A DNA stretch of 16,688 nucleotides. It comes from CAYJAD01 sp964370015 (GTDB taxonomy: Bacteria > Desulfobacterota > Desulfovibrionia > Desulfovibrionales > Desulfovibrionaceae). Below, in pieces: positions 1 through 6,100 of the stretch (position 1 is the stretch's first letter; every line of letters starts with the position of its first letter). The notes under the pieces are model-generated. The model searched no databases. It was not told where the DNA came from and saw nothing but the letters and a program-made list of their open reading frames with translations. Made by a program: the position numbers and the translations under genes. The stretch lies in assembly GCA_964370015.1 (NCBI GenBank), contig CAYJHD010000045.1, positions 1 to 16,688 of the forward strand, written 5' to 3'.

Positions 1-447
1 GCAGGAGCCGCCCTCACATGGGCTTTTTATTCCATATTCATGCGTATGATTGGGGAATTACGCTATACCATGGCCCTATGCACCAAAAGAGTGTTTTTAT
101 ATGGTGTCACCTTCATGTTGCCGGTGGTGGCATGGCAAGGGGTGACCTTTGATATGGATGTTTTTCTACGCCCCATAAATGTGCTTAACTTTTTATTTTT
201 GGCGGTGATAGCGTCCTCCATTTGCTTTGCCACATGGTCTTGGTCGGTGAAGGTGCTTGGTGCGGTGAAAGCCAGCGCGTATATTTATCTGGTGCCCGTG
301 GTGGCTGTATTTTCGGCGGCGTTTATTTTACAAGAAGACATCACGCCCATGGCCATGGTGGGCACCGGCCTCACATTGACGGGGCTTATTATATCTGAAA
401 TAAAAGGGAAAAAATCAAACACAGCAGGGGGCTTAAAAAATGAATAA
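1..447 (+). CDS. EamA/DMT-superfamily transporter, 3' part (5' end outside window)
   Basis: The reading frame is open from the first base to a TAA at 445-447, giving about 148 residues with no start visible, so this is the C-terminal half of a longer gene. The product is very hydrophobic, with about four predicted membrane helices: near the cut edge, around residues 43-58, around 75-95, and a pair in the last 60 residues. The segment with KASAYIYLVPVVAVFSA and the following ILQEDIT is typical of the second EamA repeat, where a V/P-rich helix is followed by an acidic 'GE'-like turn. EamA proteins are inner-membrane metabolite or drug exporters with ten helices in two repeats. The substrate cannot be told. 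The tail is basic (EIKGKKS), consistent with a cytoplasmic C-terminus. The next gene overlaps its last 8 nt. Confidence 0.8.
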   Translation, partial: AGAALTWAFYSIFMRMIGELRYTMALCTKRVFLYGVTFMLPVVAWQGVTFDMDVFLRPINVLNFLFLAVIASSICFATWSWSVKVLGAVKASAYIYLVPVVAVFSAAFILQEDITPMAMVGTGLTLTGLIISEIKGKKSNTAGGLKNE

Positions 448-895
448 AACTCAAGGGGGCAAATCCATTTTAACCTCCAACACCACGCTGTTATTATATT
501 ACGCTTGCGGTATGTTGTCGCTGGTCACAGGCTTTTCTTTGCTTGTGGCGGCAGTGGGGGCCTTGGTGTCGCGCTCCATGGCCTACAAAGAAGGCGTTTT
601 GCTCACAGTGCAACATTGCACATGGATTTTGCGTTCCATCGTGGTGGTGGTGCTGCTCTTTGGTGTGGGCGGCTTTGGGGCTTTGCACTTGGTTGGCGAA
701 AACTTTTTAACACTACCAGACACCACGCACATAGAAAATTTCACGCAGCTTTGGGCAGACCCCACCTTACGATTGGCGGTGCAATATGCCTCAGTCATAG
801 TGTTTTTTGGGGTATGTTTGTTTTTGTGGTTTGTGTATCGCATGATTCGTGGCGCGTGTATGCTCATGCAAGCTAGCCCCCCCGTGCGTTATTAA
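440..895 (+). CDS. Small three-helix membrane protein, COG3671/DUF4870-like
   Basis: A 151-residue protein with three clear hydrophobic segments at about residues 17-42, 62-86 and 112-135, and no signal-peptide cleavage site. The start overlaps the transporter stop (ATGAATAA), with a G-rich ribosome-binding stretch (AGGGGG) about 10 nt upstream, which suggests translational coupling. After helix 1 there is an H59-x-x-W62-x-x-R65 pattern, and the third helix ends in W130-F-V-Y-R134-M-I-R-G. Both resemble the small inner-membrane COG3671/DUF4870 group, where a helix-1 loop leads to an H..W..R motif and the last helix ends in a YR-x-x-x-G element. That family has no firm function; the match is from memory. 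A role linked to the upstream transporter is possible but unsupported beyond the overlap. Confidence 0.65.
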   Translation: MNKTQGGKSILTSNTTLLLYYACGMLSLVTGFSLLVAAVGALVSRSMAYKEGVLLTVQHCTWILRSIVVVVLLFGVGGFGALHLVGENFLTLPDTTHIENFTQLWADPTLRLAVQYASVIVFFGVCLFLWFVYRMIRGACMLMQASPPVRY

Positions 896-909
896 TGGTG
901 CGTTACTAA

Positions 910-1701
910 ATGACACATGCTCCGTGGCCCGTGGCGGCCCCATCCTTTGTTATTCCGGCAGGAGTGTCGGAAAATGCAGAATTTTTGGCGCATAAGGTGC
1001 AAGAAGTGGGGCTGTGTTTTTTTGAAACACGTGCTTGCCTTGCCTATACAGCAAAAGATTTACCGCCGCATTTGCGTGCCTTACCCCTGCGCTGGCATGT
1101 GCATTTACCTGTGGACTTAGATTGGTCTCGCTCGGCAAAAAAAGGCGGTGGCGGTGTGCATGCGGCCAAAACTGCCTTGGCAGTGTGGGAGAAAGCGGCA
1201 TTTTTGCGCCCGCGTTTTGCTGTTTTACATCCGCCTTTGTGGAAAGAAAGTATGGATGCAGAAGGTGAGGGATTTTCGCTTGAAAGGGTGAATGAGCTTT
1301 TACAAGAATTTTTGCTTACATGGCAGTCTCAGTGTAAGATGCCCATACTTTTGGAAAATTTACCCAAGGCCGATGTGCAAAAATTGAATGCAGAGCTTTT
1401 TTCTCAGGCCAAAGGGGGCTATGGCATGTGCCTTGATGTGGGGCATATGTTGGGCTTTGGGCAAGAAGGCATCTTGCAAAGAGCAGATTTACTGCGTAGG
1501 GTTCAACTGGTGCACTGGTCTGCACCTGGCGCCTATGATGAGCATTTGCCTTTGACGCAATTCACCACGCAACAAAGGGCGCTCATGGCGCAATTGGCAC
1601 CATTATTGCCGCGGCAAGCTACACATATGATAGAAGTATTTCGTTGGGAAGGCGTAGAAGCTTCTGTGGAAACACTGCGAAGCCTCATGCTTATTCCATA
1701 G
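910..1701 (+). CDS. CbiR-like cobamide remodeling phosphodiesterase family protein (AP-endonuclease-type TIM barrel)
   Basis: A 263-residue soluble protein of the sugar-phosphate isomerase/AP endonuclease 2 fold. Visible blocks are S12-FVIPAG with N22 and a following L-x-x-x-V-x-x-V-x-L-x-F-F-E stretch (residues 12-39), H63-V-H65-LP, L106-HPP, L148-ENLP, C174-LDVGH179, H202-WSAPG and I241-EVF. The His/Glu/Asp residues at 65, 107, 149, 176, 179, 202 and 242 are suited to binding divalent metals at the mouth of the barrel. The N-terminal 'IPA...N...E' block and the 'HWSAPG...DHLPL'-type block recall CbiR, which hydrolyses the phosphoribosyl bond of cobamides so the lower ligand can be exchanged. 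No other corrinoid gene is beside it. The start is the ATG 14 nt after the previous stop; no strong Shine-Dalgarno is seen. It could be another member of the TIM-barrel superfamily. Confidence 0.6.
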   Translation: MTHAPWPVAAPSFVIPAGVSENAEFLAHKVQEVGLCFFETRACLAYTAKDLPPHLRALPLRWHVHLPVDLDWSRSAKKGGGGVHAAKTALAVWEKAAFLRPRFAVLHPPLWKESMDAEGEGFSLERVNELLQEFLLTWQSQCKMPILLENLPKADVQKLNAELFSQAKGGYGMCLDVGHMLGFGQEGILQRADLLRRVQLVHWSAPGAYDEHLPLTQFTTQQRALMAQLAPLLPRQATHMIEVFRWEGVEASVETLRSLMLIP

Positions 1702-1713
1702 CCTAGTATGGTA

Positions 1714-1720
1714 AGGAGAG
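1714..1720 (+). promoter_or_regulatory. Ribosome-binding site of the DHH phosphoesterase gene
   Basis: AGGAGAG lies 7 nt before the ATG at 1727. It fixes that start, which also yields a basic N-terminus without truncating the first catalytic motif. Confidence 0.75.
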
Positions 1721-1726
1721 CTAATC

Positions 1727-2734
1727 ATGGGTAGAAAAGCAAAACTACATCAGCGTTTTTTTGAATGGATGAACGCATTACCCAAGGATGAGCGCTGGTG
1801 TATTTTAATTACGGCAGACCCCGATGCCTTGGGCGCAGCCATGGCTTTGAAACGTATTTTATGGCGTAAAGGACGAGATATAGTCATAGCCAGCACCAAC
1901 GAGGTGACGCGTCCGGACAATCTGGCCATGATACGCTATTTACGCATCCCCTTGGTGCGCTGGCAGCCGGAAATGCAAGAAGAATTTCAGCGTTTTGCCA
2001 TAGTGGACTCTCAGCCGCACCATAACAAAGCCTTTGAAGGCATTCCTTTTTCTCTTATCATTGATCATCACCCTGCGCCTCAAGAGTTTTGCCATGTGGC
2101 AGAATATATGGATGTTCGCCCAAAAATTGGGGCCACATGCACCATGCTGTGGCAATATTTGCGTGAATTGGACATCCGCCCCAGTAAGCTTTTGGCCACA
2201 GCCATGCAATATGGCATTCGCACCGATACGGCACTTTTTGAACGTAGCGGCACGGAAATGGATTTCAAGGCCTTTCAGTGGTTGGCACGTCATGGTGATG
2301 AAGCCCTCATGCGCCGTATTTTGCGCAGTGAATATTTGCCCGAATGGCTTCCGCTTTTTTCCCATGCTTTTCGTTCGCTGCAAACATGTAAAAAAGGCGC
2401 CTATGCCCATGTGGGTGCAGTGCGCTCGCCGGATATGTTGGTGGCCATAGCGGATTTCTTCACGCGTGTGCACGGTTTGCGCTGGGTGGCGGTGAGCGGT
2501 ACGTACAATGATGGCTTGGTGATTATTTTCCGCGGCGATGGCAGCACGCACATAGGAGATATGGCGCGAAAGCATTTTGATGCCCTGGGTTCTGCCGGCG
2601 GACACAGATCCATGGCAAGGGCAGAAATTCCCTTGGAAGCTTTGGATGGAGCCAATGTGGCGGACTTCGTGTATAAAAAACTGGGCCCCAAGTGTACCAA
2701 GAAAAATAATGTCATGAAAAAGGGCTTGGGCTAA
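1727..2734 (+). CDS. DHH/DHHA1-family phosphoesterase (NrnA/RecJ-like)
   Basis: A 335-residue cytoplasmic protein with the motif order of the DHH superfamily: motif I A30-DPDALGAA, motif II A91-IVDS (D94), the signature D113-HH followed by P116, motif IV G163-IRTDT (D167), and a C-terminal DHHA1 domain with a GGH triad at 291-293. DHH/DHHA1 enzymes use two Mn2+ ions to hydrolyse phosphodiester or phosphomonoester bonds. NrnA members degrade short oligoribonucleotides and pAp; others act on cyclic dinucleotide products. The size (about 320-340 residues) fits the NrnA class. Motif I lacks the His usually found four residues before the first Asp (Leu27 here), so metal coordination may differ and the exact substrate is open. 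The gene starts 25 nt after the CbiR-like gene and is probably cotranscribed with it. Confidence 0.85.
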   Translation: MGRKAKLHQRFFEWMNALPKDERWCILITADPDALGAAMALKRILWRKGRDIVIASTNEVTRPDNLAMIRYLRIPLVRWQPEMQEEFQRFAIVDSQPHHNKAFEGIPFSLIIDHHPAPQEFCHVAEYMDVRPKIGATCTMLWQYLRELDIRPSKLLATAMQYGIRTDTALFERSGTEMDFKAFQWLARHGDEALMRRILRSEYLPEWLPLFSHAFRSLQTCKKGAYAHVGAVRSPDMLVAIADFFTRVHGLRWVAVSGTYNDGLVIIFRGDGSTHIGDMARKHFDALGSAGGHRSMARAEIPLEALDGANVADFVYKKLGPKCTKKNNVMKKGLG

Positions 2735-2756
2735 AGAACAGAGTCATTACATAAAA

Positions 2757-2800
2757 ACTCTTCTGTATACCTATAATGTTGATAGGTTAAGAGTCTTTCT
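2757..2800 (+). terminator. Imperfect stem-loop terminator after the DHH gene
   Basis: ACTCTT (2757-2762) pairs with AAGAGT (2789-2794), and inside it ACCTAT (2769-2774) pairs with ATAGGT (2782-2787), separated by an asymmetric internal loop. A pyrimidine-rich CTTTCTTT run follows. The position, 22 nt after the stop, fits an intrinsic terminator, but the stem is broken and AT-rich. Confidence 0.45.
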
Positions 2801-2832
2801 TTCCATGTGTTGTGTTTTGCAAACAAAAAATA

Positions 2833-2862
2833 TTGACAGCGTCGAAAAAAAGGTGCTAAAAA
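2833..2862 (+). promoter_or_regulatory. Sigma-70 type promoter of the aromatic operon
   Basis: A perfect -35 box TTGACA (2833-2838) is followed after 18 bp by TAAAAA (2857-2862), with a TG at 2854-2855 giving an extended -10. Transcription would start near 2869, about 25 nt before the leader peptide ATG. A TGTTT-TGC-AAACA palindrome (2813-2825) lies just upstream of the -35 box. Confidence 0.65.
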
Positions 2863-2893
2863 AGCCTTGTACAAATTTATGTAGGGAAAAATA

Positions 2894-3001
2894 ATGACCA
2901 TACTTTCTTTCATCACTTCTTCTTTTTATGCTAACCAAAGCTTTATGGGCTTTTGGTTCTTTAGCTATTTTAGAAGCTCCTGTGGTGAAGGACATGCATA
3001 A
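2894..3001 (+). CDS. Aromatic-rich leader peptide of the aro operon attenuator (35 aa)
   Basis: A 35-codon frame opens at ATG 2894 after an AGGG Shine-Dalgarno (2883-2886) and closes with TAA at 2999-3001. Ten of its 35 residues are aromatic (7 Phe, 2 Tyr, 1 Trp), and they cluster in residues 17-26, FMGFWFFSYF. The frame sits between a strong promoter and a terminator that precedes the aromatic amino acid genes. This is the arrangement of classical leader peptides (pheL, trpL), whose translation speed reports charged tRNA supply. The mix of Phe, Trp and Tyr codons suits an operon whose products feed all three amino acids. No other function is likely for the peptide. Its expression is inferred from position and composition only. 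Confidence 0.8.
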   Translation: MTILSFITSSFYANQSFMGFWFFSYFRSSCGEGHA

Positions 3002-3036
3002 TTTGTTGTAAATTATATTGTTCGAGAGGCCGCAGG
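2934..3036 (+). promoter_or_regulatory. Alternative (antiterminator) RNA pairings of the aro attenuator
   Basis: CCUGUGGU (2979-2986), at the end of the leader frame, can pair with GCCGCAGG (3029-3036), giving six Watson-Crick and two G-U pairs. This removes most of the left arm of the terminator. The same segment can instead be held by an upstream stem: AGCUUU (2939-2944) with GAAGCU (2973-2978), plus ACCA (2934-2937) with UGGU (2983-2986). That stem encloses the aromatic codon cluster (2951-2971). A ribosome stalled on those codons would open the upstream stem and favour the antiterminator. The pairings were found by eye; no folding energies were calculated. Confidence 0.6.
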
Positions 3037-3062
3037 TATATAACCAGCGGCCTCTTTTTTTT
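3025..3062 (+). terminator. Intrinsic terminator (attenuator) before the aromatic operon
   Basis: AGAGGCCGC (3025-3033) pairs perfectly with GCGGCCTCT (3047-3055). Two further G-C pairs (3035-3036 with 3044-3045) lie inside an A-A mismatch, the loop is AT-rich, and a run of eight T follows (3055-3062). It is 23 nt after the leader peptide stop and 60 nt before the first structural gene, so it must be read through for the operon to be expressed. Confidence 0.9.
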
Positions 3063-3122
3063 AGCTCAAAGGACCGCCGGTGGGGCCACTTTTCATTAAC
3101 TTGAGCCTAAAGGAGCATTCCC

Positions 3123-3929
3123 ATGCAGTTAGGAAAACAAATTCGCCTTGAACGTATCATTAATCGTAGCAGCAAGCGTTCCATCTTGGTGCCCATGGAT
3201 CATGGCATTACCCTTGGCCCCATCGATGGCCTTGTGGACATGCGCACCGTGGTCAATGATGTGGCAGAAGGCGGCGCCGATGCTGTGCTCATGCATAAAG
3301 GGCTCATTCGTTGTTCGCATCGCAAAAGTGGTAAGGACGTGGGCCTCATTGTGCACTTATCTGCCTCCACAGTACTCAGCCCCCATGGTAACAGAAAAAC
3401 CCTTGTGGCCACGGTGGAAGAAGCCCTGTGCCATGGTGCCGATTGCGTTTCGGTGCATGTGAATCTTGGTGACCCCGATGAACGTCATATGCTCAGAGAT
3501 TTTGGACAAGTGGCAGAATCTTGCGATCGCTGGGGTATGCCGCTTTTGGCCATGGTATACGCACGTGGCCCGCAGGTGACAAATGGCTACGATGCCGATG
3601 TGGTGGCCCATTGTGCCCGCGTGGGTGTGGAACTTGGTGCTGACATTGTGAAGGTGGTGTACACCGGCTCTGTGGAAAGCTTTTCCAAGGTGGTGGATGG
3701 TTGCTGCGTGCCTGTGGTCATTGCCGGCGGCGATAAGATGGATTCCACGCGCGATATTTTGCAAATGGCTTATGATTCCATTCAAGCAGGCGGTGCCGGA
3801 CTTTCCATTGGACGTAATGTGTTTCAACATCCAGACCGCATAAATTTGGTACGCGCTTTACGCGCCATTGTGCACAATGATGTGCAGGTGGAAGAAGCTT
3901 TAGCCATGATGCAAGAGGTAGGTAAATAA
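3123..3929 (+). CDS. aroA': 2-amino-3,7-dideoxy-D-threo-hept-6-ulosonate (ADTH) synthase, class I aldolase family
   Basis: A 268-residue TIM-barrel aldolase of the DeoC/FbaB (archaeal class I FBP aldolase) family. Visible signatures are V23-PMDHG near the N-terminus, M146-VYARGP, the Schiff-base lysine segment with IVKVVYTGS (around residues 173-181), A199-GGDK, and G220-AGLSIGRN, which binds phosphate. In bacteria lacking DAHP synthase, this enzyme condenses 6-deoxy-5-ketofructose-1-phosphate with aspartate semialdehyde to give ADTH, the entry to dehydroquinate. Proximity to dehydroquinate synthase II makes this assignment preferable to fructose-bisphosphate aldolase. AAAGGAG (3109-3115) is an excellent ribosome-binding site for the ATG at 3123. 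It is the first structural gene after the attenuator. The symbol follows the archaeal AroA' usage. Confidence 0.92.
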   Translation: MQLGKQIRLERIINRSSKRSILVPMDHGITLGPIDGLVDMRTVVNDVAEGGADAVLMHKGLIRCSHRKSGKDVGLIVHLSASTVLSPHGNRKTLVATVEEALCHGADCVSVHVNLGDPDERHMLRDFGQVAESCDRWGMPLLAMVYARGPQVTNGYDADVVAHCARVGVELGADIVKVVYTGSVESFSKVVDGCCVPVVIAGGDKMDSTRDILQMAYDSIQAGGAGLSIGRNVFQHPDRINLVRALRAIVHNDVQVEEALAMMQEVGK

Positions 3930-3930
3930 T

Positions 3931-4902
3931 ATGACTGCCGTATGGTTCAAAAGCGTGCCCATGTGCAAAGAAGATGTGACCCTTGCGCTGGAGTCCGGCG
4001 TGGATGGGCTCATTGTGCCTACCAAGGATGTGAAAAGCGTGGCCAGCCTTGCCCGTTGCACCGTGGTCAGCGAAGAGGACATGCCCTCCAAAGCTTTGCA
4101 AAAAAAGGAAGATGAAGAAGCCTTTGTACAAGCTGTACAAAAAGGGAAAAAGCTGGTGTTGGCCGCCGGATGGGAAATCATCCCCGTGGAAAATATTTTG
4201 GCTCAATGCGATCATGTGGCCGCCGAGGCGCGTAATCTTGTGGAAGCTCGCTTGGCCGCAGGGGTTTTAGAGCGCGGCGTCAACATGGTGGTGCTCTTGC
4301 CGGAAGCTGTGGCTGAGATGAAAAGCATCATTAAGGAGCTGAAACTGTCTCAAGGAGTCATGGAATTGCAAGAAGCCGTGGTGACCAAGGTGCAAGCTGT
4401 GGGCCTTGGGCATAGGGTTTGCGTGGATACTTTGTCTCTTTTGCAAAGGGGGCAAGGCATGCTTGTGGGGAATTCCAGTGCCTTTACCTTCTTGGTGCAT
4501 GGCGAAACGGAGCACAATGAATATGTGGCGGCGCGTCCCTTTAGGGTCAATGCCGGAGCCGTGCACGCTTATGCGCAATTGCCACAAGACAGAACCACCT
4601 ATCTTGGCGAATTGCGCGCCGGAGAGGATGTGCTCATAGTGCATGCGGATGGTTCCACCTCCTTGGCGGCGGTGGGTAGGGTGAAAATTGAAGTGCGCCC
4701 CATGCTTCTTGTGGAAGCGAAAATAGGCGATGTGGTGGGAACGGTGTTTTTGCAAAATGCCGAAACCATACGCTTAACCCAGCCCGGAGGGCATCCCATT
4801 AGCGTGGTGAGCATCAAGCCCGGTGATAAAATATTATGCCATACCGACTGTGCAGGGCGTCATTTTGGTATGCGCATCAGCGAAGAAATTCAAGAAGTGT
4901 AA
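3931..4902 (+). CDS. aroB': 3-dehydroquinate synthase II
   Basis: A 323-residue cytoplasmic enzyme that oxidatively deaminates and cyclises ADTH to 3-dehydroquinate with NAD+, replacing AroB. It has the family's conserved blocks: G151-LGHRVCVDTLSLLQRGQG with M-L-V-G-N-S-S directly after, LVHGETEHNEY, A203-ARPFRVNAGAVHAY, YLGELRAG, RPMLLVEA and LQNAETIRL, which cover most of the C-terminal two thirds. The start is one base after the preceding stop, with an AGAGG Shine-Dalgarno inside the end of aroA', so the two are translationally coupled. The length is at the short end of the family. With aroA' it supplies dehydroquinate; the dehydratase, shikimate dehydrogenase and kinase, and chorismate synthase genes are not in this window. 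Confidence 0.95.
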   Translation: MTAVWFKSVPMCKEDVTLALESGVDGLIVPTKDVKSVASLARCTVVSEEDMPSKALQKKEDEEAFVQAVQKGKKLVLAAGWEIIPVENILAQCDHVAAEARNLVEARLAAGVLERGVNMVVLLPEAVAEMKSIIKELKLSQGVMELQEAVVTKVQAVGLGHRVCVDTLSLLQRGQGMLVGNSSAFTFLVHGETEHNEYVAARPFRVNAGAVHAYAQLPQDRTTYLGELRAGEDVLIVHADGSTSLAAVGRVKIEVRPMLLVEAKIGDVVGTVFLQNAETIRLTQPGGHPISVVSIKPGDKILCHTDCAGRHFGMRISEEIQEV

Positions 4903-4906
4903 TGCC

Positions 4907-6100
4907 ATGAGTGAGAATGCTTTATCTGAAAAATTACGGCATGTGCGTCAAGAAATTGATGCTGTGGATCAAGAGCTGTTACGCATGCTCAATAAGCGCG
5001 CTTCGCTCAGCTTAGAAGTGGGCCGCATTAAGGCCGAAGAAAGCGGCGTGGCGGCATGCGCCAGTGGCGGTGCCATTTTTAAGCCGGAGCGAGAGCGTGA
5101 GGTTTTAAGCCTTTTGGCCGCCAGCAATGCAGGCCCCTTGCCGCAAAAGCATGTGGATGTCATTTGGCGCGAAATCTTTTCCTCTTCCAGATCTTTGCAA
5201 AGGCCGCAGCAGGTGGCGTATTTAGGGCCTGAAGGAACCTTCTCTTACTTTGCAGGGCTGGAATACTTGGGAAAGAGCGTGGACATGTGTCCTTTTTCCA
5301 ATTTCCATGATTTGTTTCGCGCTGTGTATGATGGGCGATGCGAGTTGGGTGTGGTGCCGCTAGAAAATTCTTTGGAAGGCACCGTGGGGCAATGCTTTGA
5401 CCTGTTTTACAATTTTTCTGTGTCCATTCAGGCAGAATTGCTGTTGCACATTAGGCATTCTTTATTGAGTCATGCCAAGTCCTTAAACGACATCACCCAT
5501 GTGTTTTCGCATCCGCAAGCCTTGGCGCAATGCGATGTGTGGTTGCGTGCGCATGTGCCGTGGGCGGAGCTTGTTCCGGCAGAATCCACAGCGGCGGCGG
5601 CGCGTAGAGCTTTAGAAAAAGAAAGCTATGCCGCCATTGGCAATGCCACCTTGGCAGAATTACATTCCTTTGCGGTGTTGGCATCTTCCATAGAGTCCAG
5701 CGTGGATAATTGGACACGCTTTGTGATCATTGCTCGCCAAGACGCATCTTCCTTGCAGGGGCCGGCGGTGCGCAGTGCCCATGTGGTGCCTGTGGCCAAA
5801 AAGACATCGCTTCTTTTTACCCTCATAGATAAGCCTGGCTCTTTGTCTTCTGTGTTGTCTGCCTTTGCGGAGCATGGCGTGAATATGCGTAAACTAGAAT
5901 CGCGCCCCCTACGTCTTTCCAGCGGCGAGTGTTGGCGATATGTGTTTTTTGCCGATTTGGAATGCGATTTATTGGAAGAACGCCATGGCGCATTGGTGCA
6001 AAAAATTCAAGGTTTATGTAATTCTTTCCGCATATTGGGATCCTATGCGGCGGCCACGCCTCAAGTGACCAATACGGAAGGAGGAGAGAGCACATGTTAA
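4907..6100 (+). CDS. pheA: Bifunctional chorismate mutase / prephenate dehydratase (P-protein) with ACT domain
   Basis: A 397-residue protein that converts chorismate to prephenate and then to phenylpyruvate, the Phe branch. The domains are an AroQ-type chorismate mutase (residues 1-95, with R11/R14, R31, K42 and the PEREREVL helix), prephenate dehydratase (102-275, with Y105-LGPEGTFS, PLENSLEGTVG, SHPQAL and the catalytic T270-R-F), and a C-terminal ACT domain (300-382) with G311-SLSSVL and E331-SRP, the motifs that bind Phe in feedback inhibition. The start chosen is the ATG 4 nt after the aroB' stop. An earlier in-frame ATG at 4823 would overlap aroB' by 80 nt and add 28 residues unrelated to the family. 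The mutase has a small Ala/Gly-rich insertion around residues 47-56. aroA overlaps its last 7 nt. Confidence 0.95.
   Translation: MSENALSEKLRHVRQEIDAVDQELLRMLNKRASLSLEVGRIKAEESGVAACASGGAIFKPEREREVLSLLAASNAGPLPQKHVDVIWREIFSSSRSLQRPQQVAYLGPEGTFSYFAGLEYLGKSVDMCPFSNFHDLFRAVYDGRCELGVVPLENSLEGTVGQCFDLFYNFSVSIQAELLLHIRHSLLSHAKSLNDITHVFSHPQALAQCDVWLRAHVPWAELVPAESTAAAARRALEKESYAAIGNATLAELHSFAVLASSIESSVDNWTRFVIIARQDASSLQGPAVRSAHVVPVAKKTSLLFTLIDKPGSLSSVLSAFAEHGVNMRKLESRPLRLSSGECWRYVFFADLECDLLEERHGALVQKIQGLCNSFRILGSYAAATPQVTNTEGGESTC

Noticed and set aside
1940..2605. 221-codon minus-strand frame opposite the DHH gene
   Set aside because: The DHH motifs lie on the plus strand. The antisense product has no domain and lacks a promoter or ribosome-binding site.
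2731..2995. Minus-strand frames across the aro leader region
   Set aside because: They run through the promoter and leader, have no ribosome-binding site, and their Lys/Phe-rich composition follows from the AT-rich control region.
2869..3062. T-box or other riboswitch in front of the aro operon
   Set aside because: The T-box bulge sequence (TGGNACCGCG) and extended Stem I are not present. The leader peptide explains the structure better.
4823..4906. An upstream in-frame ATG (4823) that would extend PheA by 28 residues
   Set aside because: It lies wholly inside the well-conserved end of aroB', has no ribosome-binding site, and adds residues unlike chorismate mutase. The ATG at 4907 has the usual operon spacing.
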